NCBI GenBank assembly: GCA_963717075.1
Contig: CAVQVI010000007.1
Coordinates: 620,001-684,000 of the forward strand
Direction of reading: 5' to 3'
From: JBGOTP01 sp963717075
GTDB taxonomy: Bacteria; Acidobacteriota; Vicinamibacteria; Vicinamibacterales; CAVVIG01
DNA length: 64,000 nucleotides
Shown here piece by piece: positions 41,866-51,474 of the stretch. Positions within the stretch are counted from its first letter, which is position 1. Every line of letters begins with the position of its first letter. The notes under the pieces are model-generated. The model saw only the letters and a list, made by a program, of their open reading frames with translations. It was not told where the DNA came from and made no database searches. Both the position numbers and the translations under genes were made by a program.

Positions 41866-43648
41866 CGGCAGGCCCCTCGACCCGACACCGAAACGGCACG
41901 ATGAGCATGGCGAGCACAACACGGGCGCCGGCCGTCGTCACGCGGCCAGCCGTCAGCGACGTTCGTCCTCCGAGCCTGGGCCGCGCGTGAATCGGCACCT
42001 CGACCACGTTTAACGCGTTGCGGCTCAAAAACAGTCGCAGTTCGGGTTCGGGGTAACCAGTCGGATGGTGTTCGGCCAACACCCGGACTGCACGACGGCC
42101 GATGGCGCAGAATCCGGACGTCGGATCGGTCACCAGCCTGCGGGTGAGGAGGGACAGGCAAGTCGCCAACGCCTGATGCGGAAAGCGCGCGAGCCCGGCG
42201 CGCCTTTTCCTCCCCGTGAATCGGGAGCCAAGCACCACGTCAGCGGTTCCATTGACCACGGGGTCGAGCAGACGATCGACGTCCTCGGCCGAGTGCTGAC
42301 CATCGCCGTCCATGCGGACGACGGCGTCGTAGTCCAGACGGACGGCAAACCGAAGGCCGGCGCGCATGGCGCTTCCAATGCCCATCCGTTCGGGCAGGCG
42401 CAGCCAGCGCACGTCCAACCGTTCCAGAAGCGACGGCGTTGAGTCGGTTGAACCGTCATCGACGACAAGCAGATCGAGGTGCGGCTGACGCATTCGGACG
42501 TCGGAGACGACGGCCGCAAGGGTCGCCGCTTCGTTGTGGGCCGGAATCAGGCAAAGGATACGCGCCGCCCGAGCCGGAACGGGGCGCCGACCCACGATGG
42601 AGGGCAACGCGCAGACGGGCCTCGGACGCATGCTATGCGAAGGCTTCATCGGGCGCCCGACCATCCGTCGAGTTGACCACGCGATGATCGCAGCAACCCA
42701 GGCCAGGTCCCGGACAAGATGCAGGATTGGGAATGTCAGTGGGGCCCAATCGCGGAAGCGCCGCCCCGCGCGCACACCCGCGACCAGTCGCTCGGTTGCA
42801 AGGGCGCTCAGCACGAGCGCGGCGCCGACGACAAACGGCCGCGAGGCGCCACCGGCAAGGCTCGCCAGTCCGGCCGTCGCCAGGCAGACAACAGCCACGA
42901 GCATCAGCAGCGGATGCGCCATCATGCGTGGCGGCGACACAGAGTCGCCGGCAAATCGTCCAGGATGCTTGGCGACGAGGTCGAGGCGCCCGTATCCGAA
43001 GCCGTATTGTTGGACGAGATAACCGGCCAGCCCTTCCCGCCATCGATGCGTGCTGAGCGCGCCTCTGCAAAAGCGCACATGATAGCCGGCAGCCCGCAGA
43101 CGATATGTGATGTCGTTGTCGTATCCATATCCGAGTGTTTCATCGAACAGCCCCACGCGACGAAGCGATTCCGCACGATACATGGCGTTCCCCGTGCAGA
43201 CCTGATCGACCTCTGGGCCTTCGATTGCTGCGTACCGCTGCTCGAGATCGACGCCCATCGCTCGCGCGCACCACGTGGCGCCGGGGTCGCTCGCGAAGTA
43301 GCCCTGGGCCGCGGCGACCGCCGGATCCTCCAGTTCGTCCACGAGCTGGCGCATCCAGCCGGGACCAAGCGTGACGTCCTGATCGACCTGACAAATGATG
43401 GGAAACCGTGCGAGGCGAAGTCCGAGGTTGATGGCGGCCGCGGCCCCGCGCCCCGCGCCGCTGACAATCCTCAGTGGCCACTGCTCGGCCAGCTGTTTGA
43501 GCAGTTCCGCGGAACCGTCGCGGCTGCGATCATCAACGACCACGATCTCCATGGGCCGCCCGTCGGCCTGCGAGAGAATAGCTTCGAGCGTGTCGCGAAT
43601 CCATGCGACGCCGTTGTGCACTGGGACAACGAAGCTCACGCCTTCCAT
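41858..43648 (-). CDS. Two-domain glycosyltransferase: GT2 fused to dolichyl-phosphate-mannose-synthase-like GT2
   Basis: 596 residues. The first domain (1-240) has VSFVVPVHNGVAWIRDTLEA, DDRSRDGS, the DxD in ICQVDQDVTLGPGW and a GYDNDITYRLRAAGYHVRFC catalytic segment, then two to three membrane helices (MMAHPLLMLVAVVCLATAGL). The second domain (about 370-596) is DPM1-like: ILCLIPAHNEAATLAAVVSD, VDDGSTDSTPSLLERL, AVVRMDGDGQHSAEDVDRLL and GSRFTGRKRRAG, i.e. a polyprenyl-phosphate sugar synthase. The fusion couples lipid-linked sugar supply to transfer. DUF2304 follows. Confidence 0.85.
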   Translation of the reverse strand: MEGVSFVVPVHNGVAWIRDTLEAILSQADGRPMEIVVVDDRSRDGSAELLKQLAEQWPLRIVSGAGRGAAAAINLGLRLARFPIICQVDQDVTLGPGWMRQLVDELEDPAVAAAQGYFASDPGATWCARAMGVDLEQRYAAIEGPEVDQVCTGNAMYRAESLRRVGLFDETLGYGYDNDITYRLRAAGYHVRFCRGALSTHRWREGLAGYLVQQYGFGYGRLDLVAKHPGRFAGDSVSPPRMMAHPLLMLVAVVCLATAGLASLAGGASRPFVVGAALVLSALATERLVAGVRAGRRFRDWAPLTFPILHLVRDLAWVAAIIAWSTRRMVGRPMKPSHSMRPRPVCALPSIVGRRPVPARAARILCLIPAHNEAATLAAVVSDVRMRQPHLDLLVVDDGSTDSTPSLLERLDVRWLRLPERMGIGSAMRAGLRFAVRLDYDAVVRMDGDGQHSAEDVDRLLDPVVNGTADVVLGSRFTGRKRRAGLARFPHQALATCLSLLTRRLVTDPTSGFCAIGRRAVRVLAEHHPTGYPEPELRLFLSRNALNVVEVPIHARPRLGGRTSLTAGRVTTAGARVVLAMLIVPFRCRVEGPAGD

Positions 43649-44844
43649 CAGGCGCTCGCGACCATCTCGTCGTACAGCTGATCGATCTGGGAGCCCACGA
43701 CGTCGGCGCCGTACGAAGCCCTGACGCGAACGGCTGCGGCAGTAGCCGCGGACCGCCAGGAGGCCGGCCGGCTCAGCACCGCGTCAATCGCAGCCGCGAG
43801 CACCCGGTCGTCGCCAAGAGGGCCAAGGGGCACGACGAGGCCTCCTCCGGTGGCGTTCACAACCTCGCCGCAGCCTGAATCGTCGGAGACGATGACGGGC
43901 GTCCCGGAGAGGAGCGCCTCCATCGGCACCAACCCGAAGATCTCATGCTCCGATGGATACACCAGCACATCGGCGTCGGCCAGTGCTTCGAGCCGCTCGC
44001 CGGCCCGAAGGAGACCGGTGAAGAGCGTGCGATGTTCGAGACCAAGAGCTCGGACGAGCGCGCGCGCGGCGGCGCCGCCACCCATGTCGTTGCCCGCGAT
44101 GACGAGCGATGCCTCGGCGTGCCGGAGCCGCGCAAAGGCGCGCACCAAAACGTCAACTCGCTTGCGCGGCGTCAGCTTGCCCAGGAACAGGACGAGAGGA
44201 CCAGGCCCGAGCGCGAGCCGCCGCCGGAAGCACCCGCGCACGACTGGCGTGGTGAACTCGTCGAGGTCCAGGGGATTCGGGATCACGCGTATCATCGACG
44301 GCTCGACACCGAGGGCATCCAGCTGACGTCGCTCCGACAACGACACCGCCAGAACGCGGCTCGCGCCCCGCAGGACCCGACGACCCACCACGCCATCGAA
44401 CACGCGCTTCGCGAGCTGCCGCCTTTCGATCCGGGGAGCGGTACCGTTCGGAGCCAGGACGTACGGCACTCCGGATCGGCGAAGGTGGTACGCCGCGATC
44501 ACTCCAGGAAGGTTGCGGCAGGCATGCAGATGAGCGACGTCGAACGTCCGCGCGTGGGTCGCAAGGTATTCGTGGAGCCCCATCGGCAGGAACAGCTGCG
44601 CGTGATAGGCCAGGCGATTCGACACGTTGGGAAACACGCGCAGGTCAACTCCATCGGGCGTGTGACGCTCGCGCGACGGGAGGCGCGAGGATGCATCGCA
44701 CGCATCGGTGGTGCACACCGTGACGTCGTGACCGCGTCTCGCGAGTCCCCGCGCAAGGCTGTGCGCAAGCCTCGGAATGCCCCCGTACGCCCACGCCTCG
44801 GCCGAATAGGGGGTGACGTGAAGGATTCGCAGAGGAGACTTCAT
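43648..44844 (-). CDS. Family 4 glycosyltransferase
   Basis: 398 residues from ATG 44844 (AGGAG upstream); an in-frame extension to 44895 enters the divergent gene. ILHVTPYSAEAWAYGGIPRL and HDVTVCTTDACDASSRLPSR form the acceptor half; LVLFLGKLTPRKRVDVLVRA and E-x7-E in EIFGLVPMEALLSGTPVIVS the donor half. It overlaps the GT2-GT2 gene by one base and opens the short minus-strand operon 44844-41458. Divergent from the TMTC-like gene at 44883; the 38 bases between them must hold both translation starts. Confidence 0.85.
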   Translation of the reverse strand: MKSPLRILHVTPYSAEAWAYGGIPRLAHSLARGLARRGHDVTVCTTDACDASSRLPSRERHTPDGVDLRVFPNVSNRLAYHAQLFLPMGLHEYLATHARTFDVAHLHACRNLPGVIAAYHLRRSGVPYVLAPNGTAPRIERRQLAKRVFDGVVGRRVLRGASRVLAVSLSERRQLDALGVEPSMIRVIPNPLDLDEFTTPVVRGCFRRRLALGPGPLVLFLGKLTPRKRVDVLVRAFARLRHAEASLVIAGNDMGGGAAARALVRALGLEHRTLFTGLLRAGERLEALADADVLVYPSEHEIFGLVPMEALLSGTPVIVSDDSGCGEVVNATGGGLVVPLGPLGDDRVLAAAIDAVLSRPASWRSAATAAAVRVRASYGADVVGSQIDQLYDEMVASA

Positions 44845-44882
44845 TCTGGTCCGGAACGTTCCGGCCTCGTACAATAACAGCC

Positions 44883-46391
44883 TTGACGTTGACAAGTGGC
44901 AAATTCGTCCTGTGCGGCGCTGTGACCATCCTTGCCGGTCTTGTCTATGTCAATGCTCTTCGCAACCCTTTCGTTTACGACGACTACCACACGGTCCAGA
45001 CCAATCCGTCCATTCAGTCCGTGACCAACATTCGCGCGATCGTGCTGTATGACGTCAAGCGGCCAATCGTGAACTTCTCGTACGCCGTCGATCGCGCGCT
45101 CTGGGGCACGGAACCTCTGGGCTTTCACGTGACGAACGTGCTGTTCCACATGCTCAATGTCCTGCTGCTGTTCCGCCTGGCCTCGCAGCTGACGCAGAGC
45201 GATATCGCGGCCGGCGCCGGAGCCGCGCTGTTCGCCGTGCACCCCATGATGACCGAGGCTGTCGGGTACATCAGCGGACGGTCGGAAGTGCTGTGCGCGA
45301 CGCTCCTGCTGCTCGCACTGTCGTGTGGCCGCCGCTGGATTCGCGGCGACGGCGCCCTGTGGGCTGCGATGACAGCGGGCCTCTGGCTCGCCTCCATGGC
45401 GACGAAGGAAATTGGTGTGATGTTCCCATTGGTGCTCTTCGCCTACGACTGGTTCGTGGCCGCGGGGGATGCGGACGGCAGGCGCAGGCGGATCTTCACC
45501 GTCTATCTGCCGCTCGTGCTCCTGGCTGTCGCGGCCGGCATCGTCCGGCTGGCCATTCTTGCGCGGATCGAGCATCCCGGCGAGGTCCGAATTCATTGGC
45601 CCTATTTTTTGATCGCGCTCGACGTCGTCCGCCGCTACGTGGGCCTGATGTTCTATCCGGTGGGGCAAACCATCTTTCACGTGGTCACGCCTGTCGACGG
45701 AGTCCTCGATCCTCGAGCCCTTCTGGCATTCGCACTACTGGGAGCGATGGTGACACTGGCCTGGCGCGCCCGAAAGAACCAGGGTGTGGTAACCGTGGGG
45801 ATTCTCTGGTTTCTCCTGCTGCTCGCGCCGTCCGCCGTTCTCACCGTGCTCGACCAGGGCGAACCGATGGCCGAACATCGCGTCTATGCCGCAAGCGCGG
45901 GGCTGTTCCTCGCCGCCGGTTCAGCCATCGGCTGGCTTTCGGCACGCCTGAAGCGGGCTGACCGGCAGCTGACGTGGCTCGCACCAGCCGGTCTGACGCT
46001 TGTCGTCGTCTCGCTGTGCGCGGAGACTTTTCTTCGCAACCAAGTGTGGTCCGACCCGGTCACACTGTGGCGCGAGTCCGTGGATCTGGCGCCGCGTCAT
46101 TTCCGGCCGCGCCTCCTGCTTGGCGAGGCTCTCCAGGACGCCGGACGCCTCGACGAAGCAGCCGAGCAGTTCAAGACCGCGATCCGCCTGCGGCCGGATG
46201 AGCCAACCGGGTACGTGAAGCTTGGCGGGTTTCTGGCGGCAACAGGACAGCTGCAAGGGGCGCGAGAGCAATTTCATGAGGCGATTCGCGTCGACCCGCA
46301 GAATGCGTCCGCCCGCCAGGCGCTCACGGTTCTCGATGCCGATGACATCACGCTGACATCCCAGCCTGTGGGCAATGACCGCGGCCGTTGA
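44883..46391 (+). CDS. TMTC-like GT-C membrane glycosyltransferase with TPR tail
   Basis: 502 residues, TTG start at 44883. VYVNALRNPFVYDDYHTVQT and LGFHVTNVLFHMLNVLLLFR are landmarks of the GT-C group that includes eukaryotic TMTC O-mannosyltransferases and their bacterial relatives; DD in the first loop is the likely catalytic acid. About ten membrane helices follow. The C terminus is a periplasmic TPR stretch (HFRPRLLLGEALQDAGRLDE; AAEQFKTAIRLRPDEPTGYV). It would use a lipid-linked sugar outside the membrane, in line with the DPM1-like enzyme nearby. The stop overlaps the ABC permease gene by 17 bases. Confidence 0.8.
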   Translation: MTLTSGKFVLCGAVTILAGLVYVNALRNPFVYDDYHTVQTNPSIQSVTNIRAIVLYDVKRPIVNFSYAVDRALWGTEPLGFHVTNVLFHMLNVLLLFRLASQLTQSDIAAGAGAALFAVHPMMTEAVGYISGRSEVLCATLLLLALSCGRRWIRGDGALWAAMTAGLWLASMATKEIGVMFPLVLFAYDWFVAAGDADGRRRRIFTVYLPLVLLAVAAGIVRLAILARIEHPGEVRIHWPYFLIALDVVRRYVGLMFYPVGQTIFHVVTPVDGVLDPRALLAFALLGAMVTLAWRARKNQGVVTVGILWFLLLLAPSAVLTVLDQGEPMAEHRVYAASAGLFLAAGSAIGWLSARLKRADRQLTWLAPAGLTLVVVSLCAETFLRNQVWSDPVTLWRESVDLAPRHFRPRLLLGEALQDAGRLDEAAEQFKTAIRLRPDEPTGYVKLGGFLAATGQLQGAREQFHEAIRVDPQNASARQALTVLDADDITLTSQPVGNDRGR

Positions 46392-47175
46392 CACCATTTC
46401 ACACGGAGTGAGGCGTCCGACGCGGTTCCACGCCGGGCTGATCTGGACGCTCGTCCGCACCGATTTCAAGGCGCGGTATCACGGCACGATCGGCGGATTC
46501 TTCTGGGCGCTGCTCAAGCCGATGAGCATGTTCGTCGTGCTGATGGGAGTGTTCTCGTTTCTTTTCGCCTCGAAGCCCGAATACAAGCTCAATCTCATCG
46601 TCGGGCTGTTCCTGTGGGACTTCTTCGCCGAAGGCACCAAGAGCGGGCTGACGTCGCTCCACGCGCGCGGGTATCTCCTGACCAAGGCGCGCGTCCCGTC
46701 CTGGATCCTGGTCGTCACGTCGGTCTCCAACGCGTTGATCACGCTCGCCGTGTTCTCGGTCGTCATCACGATCTTTCTGGTCGCCGCCGGTCATCCGCCG
46801 TCAGCGTCGGCCCTCGTCGCTTTCGCTGGCTACTGCGCGGCGCTGACGGCCATCGTCGTCGGCTTCTCGCTGGCGTCGAGCGTGCTGTTCCTGCGTTATC
46901 GCGATCTCAACCAGGTGTGGGAGGTGGTGATTCAGGCAGGCTTCTTCCTCGCGCCCATCATCTATCCGCTCGACATCCTTCCCGAGCGGTTCCATTTCTA
47001 CCTGTACATCTGGCCGCCCACGCCGGTGATCGAGTTCTCGCGCGCGGTGCTCGTCGCCGGCATCATGCCGACCGCTACCGGGCATCTGTACCTCGCGTTC
47101 GACGCGGCGGTCTGTCTGGCCGCTGGTATCCTGCTGTTCTGGCGGCTCAGCCCGCGTGCGGCGGAGTATCTGTAG
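46375..47175 (+). CDS. Polysaccharide ABC exporter, permease (Wzm-like)
   Basis: 266 residues, six membrane segments. LIWTLVRTDFKARYHGTIGG then FFWALLKPMSMFVVLMGVFS is the conserved start of ABC-2 exporters for O-antigen or teichoic-acid-type glycans, and GFFLAPIIYPLDILPERFHF the conserved fifth-helix region. Paired with the ATPase gene that starts 6 bases after its stop. Together they would move a lipid-linked polysaccharide to the periplasmic face. Confidence 0.9.
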   Translation: MTAAVDTISHGVRRPTRFHAGLIWTLVRTDFKARYHGTIGGFFWALLKPMSMFVVLMGVFSFLFASKPEYKLNLIVGLFLWDFFAEGTKSGLTSLHARGYLLTKARVPSWILVVTSVSNALITLAVFSVVITIFLVAAGHPPSASALVAFAGYCAALTAIVVGFSLASSVLFLRYRDLNQVWEVVIQAGFFLAPIIYPLDILPERFHFYLYIWPPTPVIEFSRAVLVAGIMPTATGHLYLAFDAAVCLAAGILLFWRLSPRAAEYL

Positions 47176-47181
47176 CCGCCC

Positions 47182-47922
47182 ATGTCTCTCATCGACGTCC
47201 ACGCGGTCTCGAAGGCGTTCTTGATTCCGAGCGCACGGCGCGAAACCATTCGCGAGCACTTCCTGGGCCTGTTGCGGCCCCGCCGCTTTCAACGCCTCGA
47301 AGTGCTGGACGATGTGAGCTTCGACGTGCAGCAAGGGGAGGCGCTGGGCATCATGGGACGCAACGGGTCGGGCAAGAGCACGCTGCTCAAGATCCTGTGC
47401 GGCGTCTATCTGCCCGACCGCGGACACGTGAGCACCCACGCGGCGATCACGCCGATTCTGGAGCTCGGCGTCGGCTGGAATCCCGAGCTCGATGCGGTGG
47501 ACAACGTGCTGCTCATCGGGTCCGTCATGGGGCTGTCGCTCCACGAGATACGCCGCGACCTGGACGAGATTCTAGCGTTTGCCGAGCTCGAGCGGTTCGC
47601 CGACCTGAAGCTGAAACACTATTCGAGCGGCATGTCGGAGCGACTGGGCTATGCCGTGGCGTTCAAGGCGGTGCGCGAAGTGCTCGTGCTCGACGAAATC
47701 TTCGCGGTGGGCGACGCCGGCTTCCGACAGCGCTGCGAGAACCGGTACCGCGAGCTCCGATCGAGCGGGCACACGGCCATCATCGTCAGCCACGACCCGC
47801 GGGTGATCACGACGTTCTGCGACCGCGCCCTGCTGCTCGACGGCGGACGCATCGTGCTCGACGGCGCCGCCCGGGAGGTGGCCGAGCGCTACGTATCGAT
47901 GTTGACGCACGCTGACGGCTGA
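47182..47922 (+). CDS. Polysaccharide ABC exporter, ATPase (Wzt-like)
   Basis: 246 residues. Walker A GRNGSGKSTLLKIL, signature YSSGMSERLGYAVAF, Walker B EVLVLDEIFAVGDAGFRQRC with catalytic Glu, and the switch His in IIVSHDPRVITTFCDRALLL. The signature YSSGM and the DE-x-x-AVGD form are specific to Wzt/TagH-type exporters. There is no C-terminal carbohydrate-binding domain, so export probably does not depend on a terminal cap recognised by Wzt. Its right end is convergent with the deacetylase gene. Confidence 0.9.
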   Translation: MSLIDVHAVSKAFLIPSARRETIREHFLGLLRPRRFQRLEVLDDVSFDVQQGEALGIMGRNGSGKSTLLKILCGVYLPDRGHVSTHAAITPILELGVGWNPELDAVDNVLLIGSVMGLSLHEIRRDLDEILAFAELERFADLKLKHYSSGMSERLGYAVAFKAVREVLVLDEIFAVGDAGFRQRCENRYRELRSSGHTAIIVSHDPRVITTFCDRALLLDGGRIVLDGAAREVAERYVSMLTHADG

Positions 47923-47944
47923 GGTTGGTGCGAAAGGCTCGCTT

Positions 47945-48896
47945 CTACCGCGAGGCGTACGAGCCGTCGAACAGTTGCTGCACGACCGCCGGAAAACGTC
48001 CCGCATGTTCAGGCGTCACCTCGATCCGTGGCAGCAGCAAGCGATTCGTGCCGGCAGAGACGAGACCCGGCTGCACCGTTACGGCCGCCAGAAACCCCGC
48101 CTCGCTCACGATCGACACTGTCTCGGCATCGTACTCGCCGTACGGGTACGCGAACAGACGCACGGGCCGCTCGAGCACTCGTTCGAGCGTCACCTTGTCC
48201 TGAACAATTTCCCGGCGTTTCGTTTCAGGCGGCTGTGTCGGAAGCGCCAGATGATGAACGGTGTGGGCGCCAACGACGTGGCCCGGCCGATCGGCGAGCG
48301 CCTGGACCTCTCGCCCCGTGAGGACACGGTGTGTCGCCCGCGGAACGGTCGGCGCGCCACCCCACTCGAGAACGTCGCGGACCAGGTCGAGGCGTGTGCC
48401 GGCATCGAGCGGCCACGCGAGGCGATTCACCCAATCGAGCGCGGCGCCGCGCTCGGCGGCCGTCCTGGTCGGCAACCCGCACGTCCTGACCGCCGTGCCG
48501 GCCGCTCAGCGTCAGCACCGATGGAAGGGCCCGTCCGCACAGGAACAGGCACTCGAGCGCATCCCACCACCGCTCGTGCTCTTCATCGAGCCGATCCGTA
48601 TTGACGAAGAACGTCGCGGGGACTCCCGTCTCCTGGAGTATCGGTGATGCGGCCGTGAGCGCGTCCGCATACCCATCGTCGAGCGTGACAGCAACTGCGC
48701 CTGTCGGGATGCGGCCTCCCGCGGCCGCCCGCACGAGATCCTCGAGGCCGATCGGCGAGAAGTGCCTGGCGAGATGACGCATGTGATCGCGGAACACGGC
48801 AGGCGGCGTGCACAGCGCGTGGGAGTCGGGCGTGAGCTCGGCCACCCGGTGGTAGGCAAGGACGACTCCAGACGATCTCGGTTCGGCTACGGACAC
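47945..48896 (-). CDS. Polysaccharide deacetylase (NodB-like; one frameshift)
   Basis: About 316 residues when corrected. GVVLAYHRVAELTPDSHALC, then VAVTLDDGYADALTAASPIL (motif 1, metal Asp) and GVPATFFVNTD. The frame slips near 48478, then GHVVGAHTVHHLALPTQPPE (motif 2, H-x4-H) and RLFAYPYGEYDAETVSIV (motif 3) continue. This group removes N- or O-acetyl groups from glycans. The GTG at 48896 has no clear ribosome site, and the upstream methyltransferase frame has no stop before it, so the two may be one protein. Confidence 0.75.
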
Positions 48897-50417
48897 GGCG
48901 ACCGATGTGCGCGGCGTCGTTGGGCTTCACGGCCCGAATCGCAATGACAAGTGGAAACGTTGAATCCTGATGCGCGAGGTCGGCGGGAGCGATCTCCTCG
49001 GCCGACAGTCCGTAGAGGAATGCGGCGCACGCCAGGACGTTGCCGTGCACGGTGACGTCGAATGCATCAATCGGAAAAACTTCCGCAAATAGCTTTCGGG
49101 CCGATGCCTCGGTCAGACGCCAGATAGTCGCCGTCGGGCCCCCGCTCGTCGTCGACGCGGATGACCGAGGGCGCCGTCGCCAGCAGCACACCGCCGGGGC
49201 GAAGGATGCGCGCACACTCTGCGAGCGCAGCCGGCACCTCGTCTATGAACTGCAGCGTTTGCGTCAGGATGATGCAATCGTAGGTGGCCGTCGGGACCGA
49301 TTCCGCGCGGCGCAGGTCGGCAACGATCGTCGCCAGGGCGTTGGTGGGGTCCAGGTCAATGACGTCGCTCGCCGTGACTCTGTCGTCGCCGAAACGCCTC
49401 GTGTACGTCGAGTCTCGGACCTCGAGCACCCGGCCGCGAACATCACGACGGTGCTCGTCCAGAAAACGCTCAATATAGTGACGGTCCACAGGCGTCCCCC
49501 GATCGCGTCCCCAGGCGCGACTGATCGGCTGAACGCGACGGAGATCGCCCATGTCCACGCGCGGCAAGCCAAGCGACTCCAGCTGTCGCGATGTCTCGGC
49601 GATTTGCTGCCGGAGATCCGCGAGCTCGGTCTCGAGTGATGCCGTTCGCGCTTCGAGCGTGCTGTCGATACTCCCTCTGGTTCGCGAGGAACGTCTCTTT
49701 TCCGTCCACGAGATCCAGACCATGCCGCTCCACGGACGTGTGATGCTTGGCGTAGAAGTGAGCGAGGCGCGACCGGTACGTGTCTGGTTGAATGGAACGC
49801 CTGTAGCCAGAGCCGGCACGCACACAGTAGTGCAGCAGCGGCTCGTCGAGGATGACGCCGCGAAAACCGCGCTCGATCGCCGAGGCCCAGAAGTCCAGCA
49901 GTTCGAACGACTGCAGGTCTTCGTCGAAGCCGCCGACCGCCTCCCACAACCTCCGCCGCACCAGCGTCGAGGCGTGCGGCACGCCGCCCGTGGACACTGC
50001 GTCCACGAACGTCGGACGCGACGGCGTCCAGACGTAGCTGGCGGCCCCGAACGCGCGCATGGCGGACGAGACGAAATCGATGGCCGGATCGACATCGAGC
50101 AACGCGCCCGCTGTTTCGAAGTAGCGCGGGGCGAGCAAGTCGTCCGCGTCCAGGCACATCAGGTACTCGGAGGAGGTGAACTGCGCGCCAAGATTCCGGG
50201 CTGCCGCGACACCGCGACCGTTGGCCCGCAGGACACGCGTGCCCTCCCGCTCCAGCCGGGCCACGACCTGCTGCGTGTAGATGTCAGCAGATGCGTCGTC
50301 CACCACGACAATCTCGGTGGCGGGGCGGGTCTGACGCTCGACGCTCACGAGCGCCGCTCCGAGCGTCCGGCCAAGATCGCGGCAGGTGATCACGGCGGCG
50401 ATTCGTCCCGGGCTCAT
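48897..50417 (-). CDS. GT2 glycosyltransferase fused to a SAM methyltransferase (two frameshifts)
   Basis: From ATG 50417 a GT2 domain reads IAAVITCRDLGRTLGAALVS, VVVDDASADIYTQQVVARLE, LMCLDADDLLAPRYFETAGA and GGFDEDLQSFELLDFWASAI. Near 49675 the frame slips; a short coiled coil (LETELADLRQQIAETSRQLE) and a class I methyltransferase follow (RGRVLEVRDSTYTRRFGDDR, YDCIILTQTLQFIDEVPAAL). A second slip near 49130 restores LTEASARKLFAEVFPIDAFD. No stop codon is seen in the last frame before the deacetylase, so the given end is provisional. It probably extends and methylates the exported glycan, for instance as a chain terminator. Confidence 0.7.
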
Positions 50418-51474
50418 GCAGGACCTCGCCATCGAAGCCACCCGTCATAGACCCTTCTGAGCGGACCGGTGAGACGCCAGCTCTTCGATGTCCGTAGCGC
50501 GACCACTTCGTTCGACGCTGCGCGCAGCCGCCGCTTCGAGCGCCTCGAGGCGATCTGCCATCTCGAGGGTCGCCCGATCTCCATCAATCTGTGCCGTTGC
50601 GGCCGCCAGCCGTGACTGCAGCTCGGTGAGTTCCTGCCGACACGACGCCACCGCAGGCTCCAACTGGGAGCCAATGTAGCGTTCGAGTTCGTCGTTGCGT
50701 CGCAGCAGGGCCGCGGTTTCGCCATCCTGATGAAGGAGCACGTCGGTGAGGTGCGCCTGGTAGGCCTCACGATGTTTCGCCATGCGGTAGCGCGCGAGCG
50801 GCAGGTGCCCCGGGCCGTGCCAGCAGACGGTGCTCATCGAACCCGCCCGTCTTCGATACGCGAACAGGACCTCTGGGAGAATCATGCCGCGAGCGCCGCG
50901 CTCCACGAGCGTCAGCCAGAGGTCCCAGTCCTCGTCACCCTGAACGGGCATGGCCGTGTCGTATCCGCCCGCGGCACGAACCGCATGGCGGCGCACGAGA
51001 GCCGCGGTGAGCACCGTGTCCTCCCACAGGAGCGTCGGCAGGTCGCATCGTTCGGGCTTCCACTCCCACGACTCCTCGCCGAAGGTGCGGAGCCAGGACG
51101 AGACGAACGCGATCGACGGATCGGCATCGAGCACGCTGCGACGGCCTTCGCGAGGTACGACGGCTCCAGACGGTCGTCCGCATCGAGCGCGCAGAGATAC
51201 TCGCCGGTCGAGTTCTCGACTCCCAGATTGCGCGCGGCCGCGAGGCCCCGATGCTGTGTGTGAATGACCCTGGTTCTCGGACGTCGAAAGTCCGCGAGGA
51301 GCGTCTGGGTCGCGGCGTCCGTTGAGCCGTCGTTCACAACGACGATCTCGAAGTCCTGGAACGTCTGGGCGAGCACGCTCTCGACGGCCTCGTCGAGAAA
51401 CGCGCCGAGGTTGTAGCAGGGGATGATCACCGAGACTCTCGGCGTCCTCCAGGTGACGGCTCGACGGTCGTCAT
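50414..51474 (-). CDS. Family 2 glycosyltransferase with coiled-coil tail (frameshifted)
   Basis: ATG 51474 overlaps the upstream stop (ATGA). The first codons need one inserted base to join VSVIIPCYNLGAFLDEAVES, then VVNDGSTDAATQTLLADFRR and ALDADDRLEPSYLAKAVAAC. Another slip near 51130 leads to LDADPSIAFVSSWLRTFGEE and GDEDWDLWLTLVERGARGMI (catalytic ED). A coiled coil follows, and after a last slip near 50520 the end LRTSKSWRLTGPLRRVYDGW resembles the tails of neighbouring genes. Function: sugar transfer in the glycan pathway. The operon runs 52694 to 47945. Confidence 0.75.

Noticed and set aside
41699..42013. Plus-strand frames opposite DUF2304 and GT2-GT2
   Set aside because: Antisense to conserved genes, without motifs.
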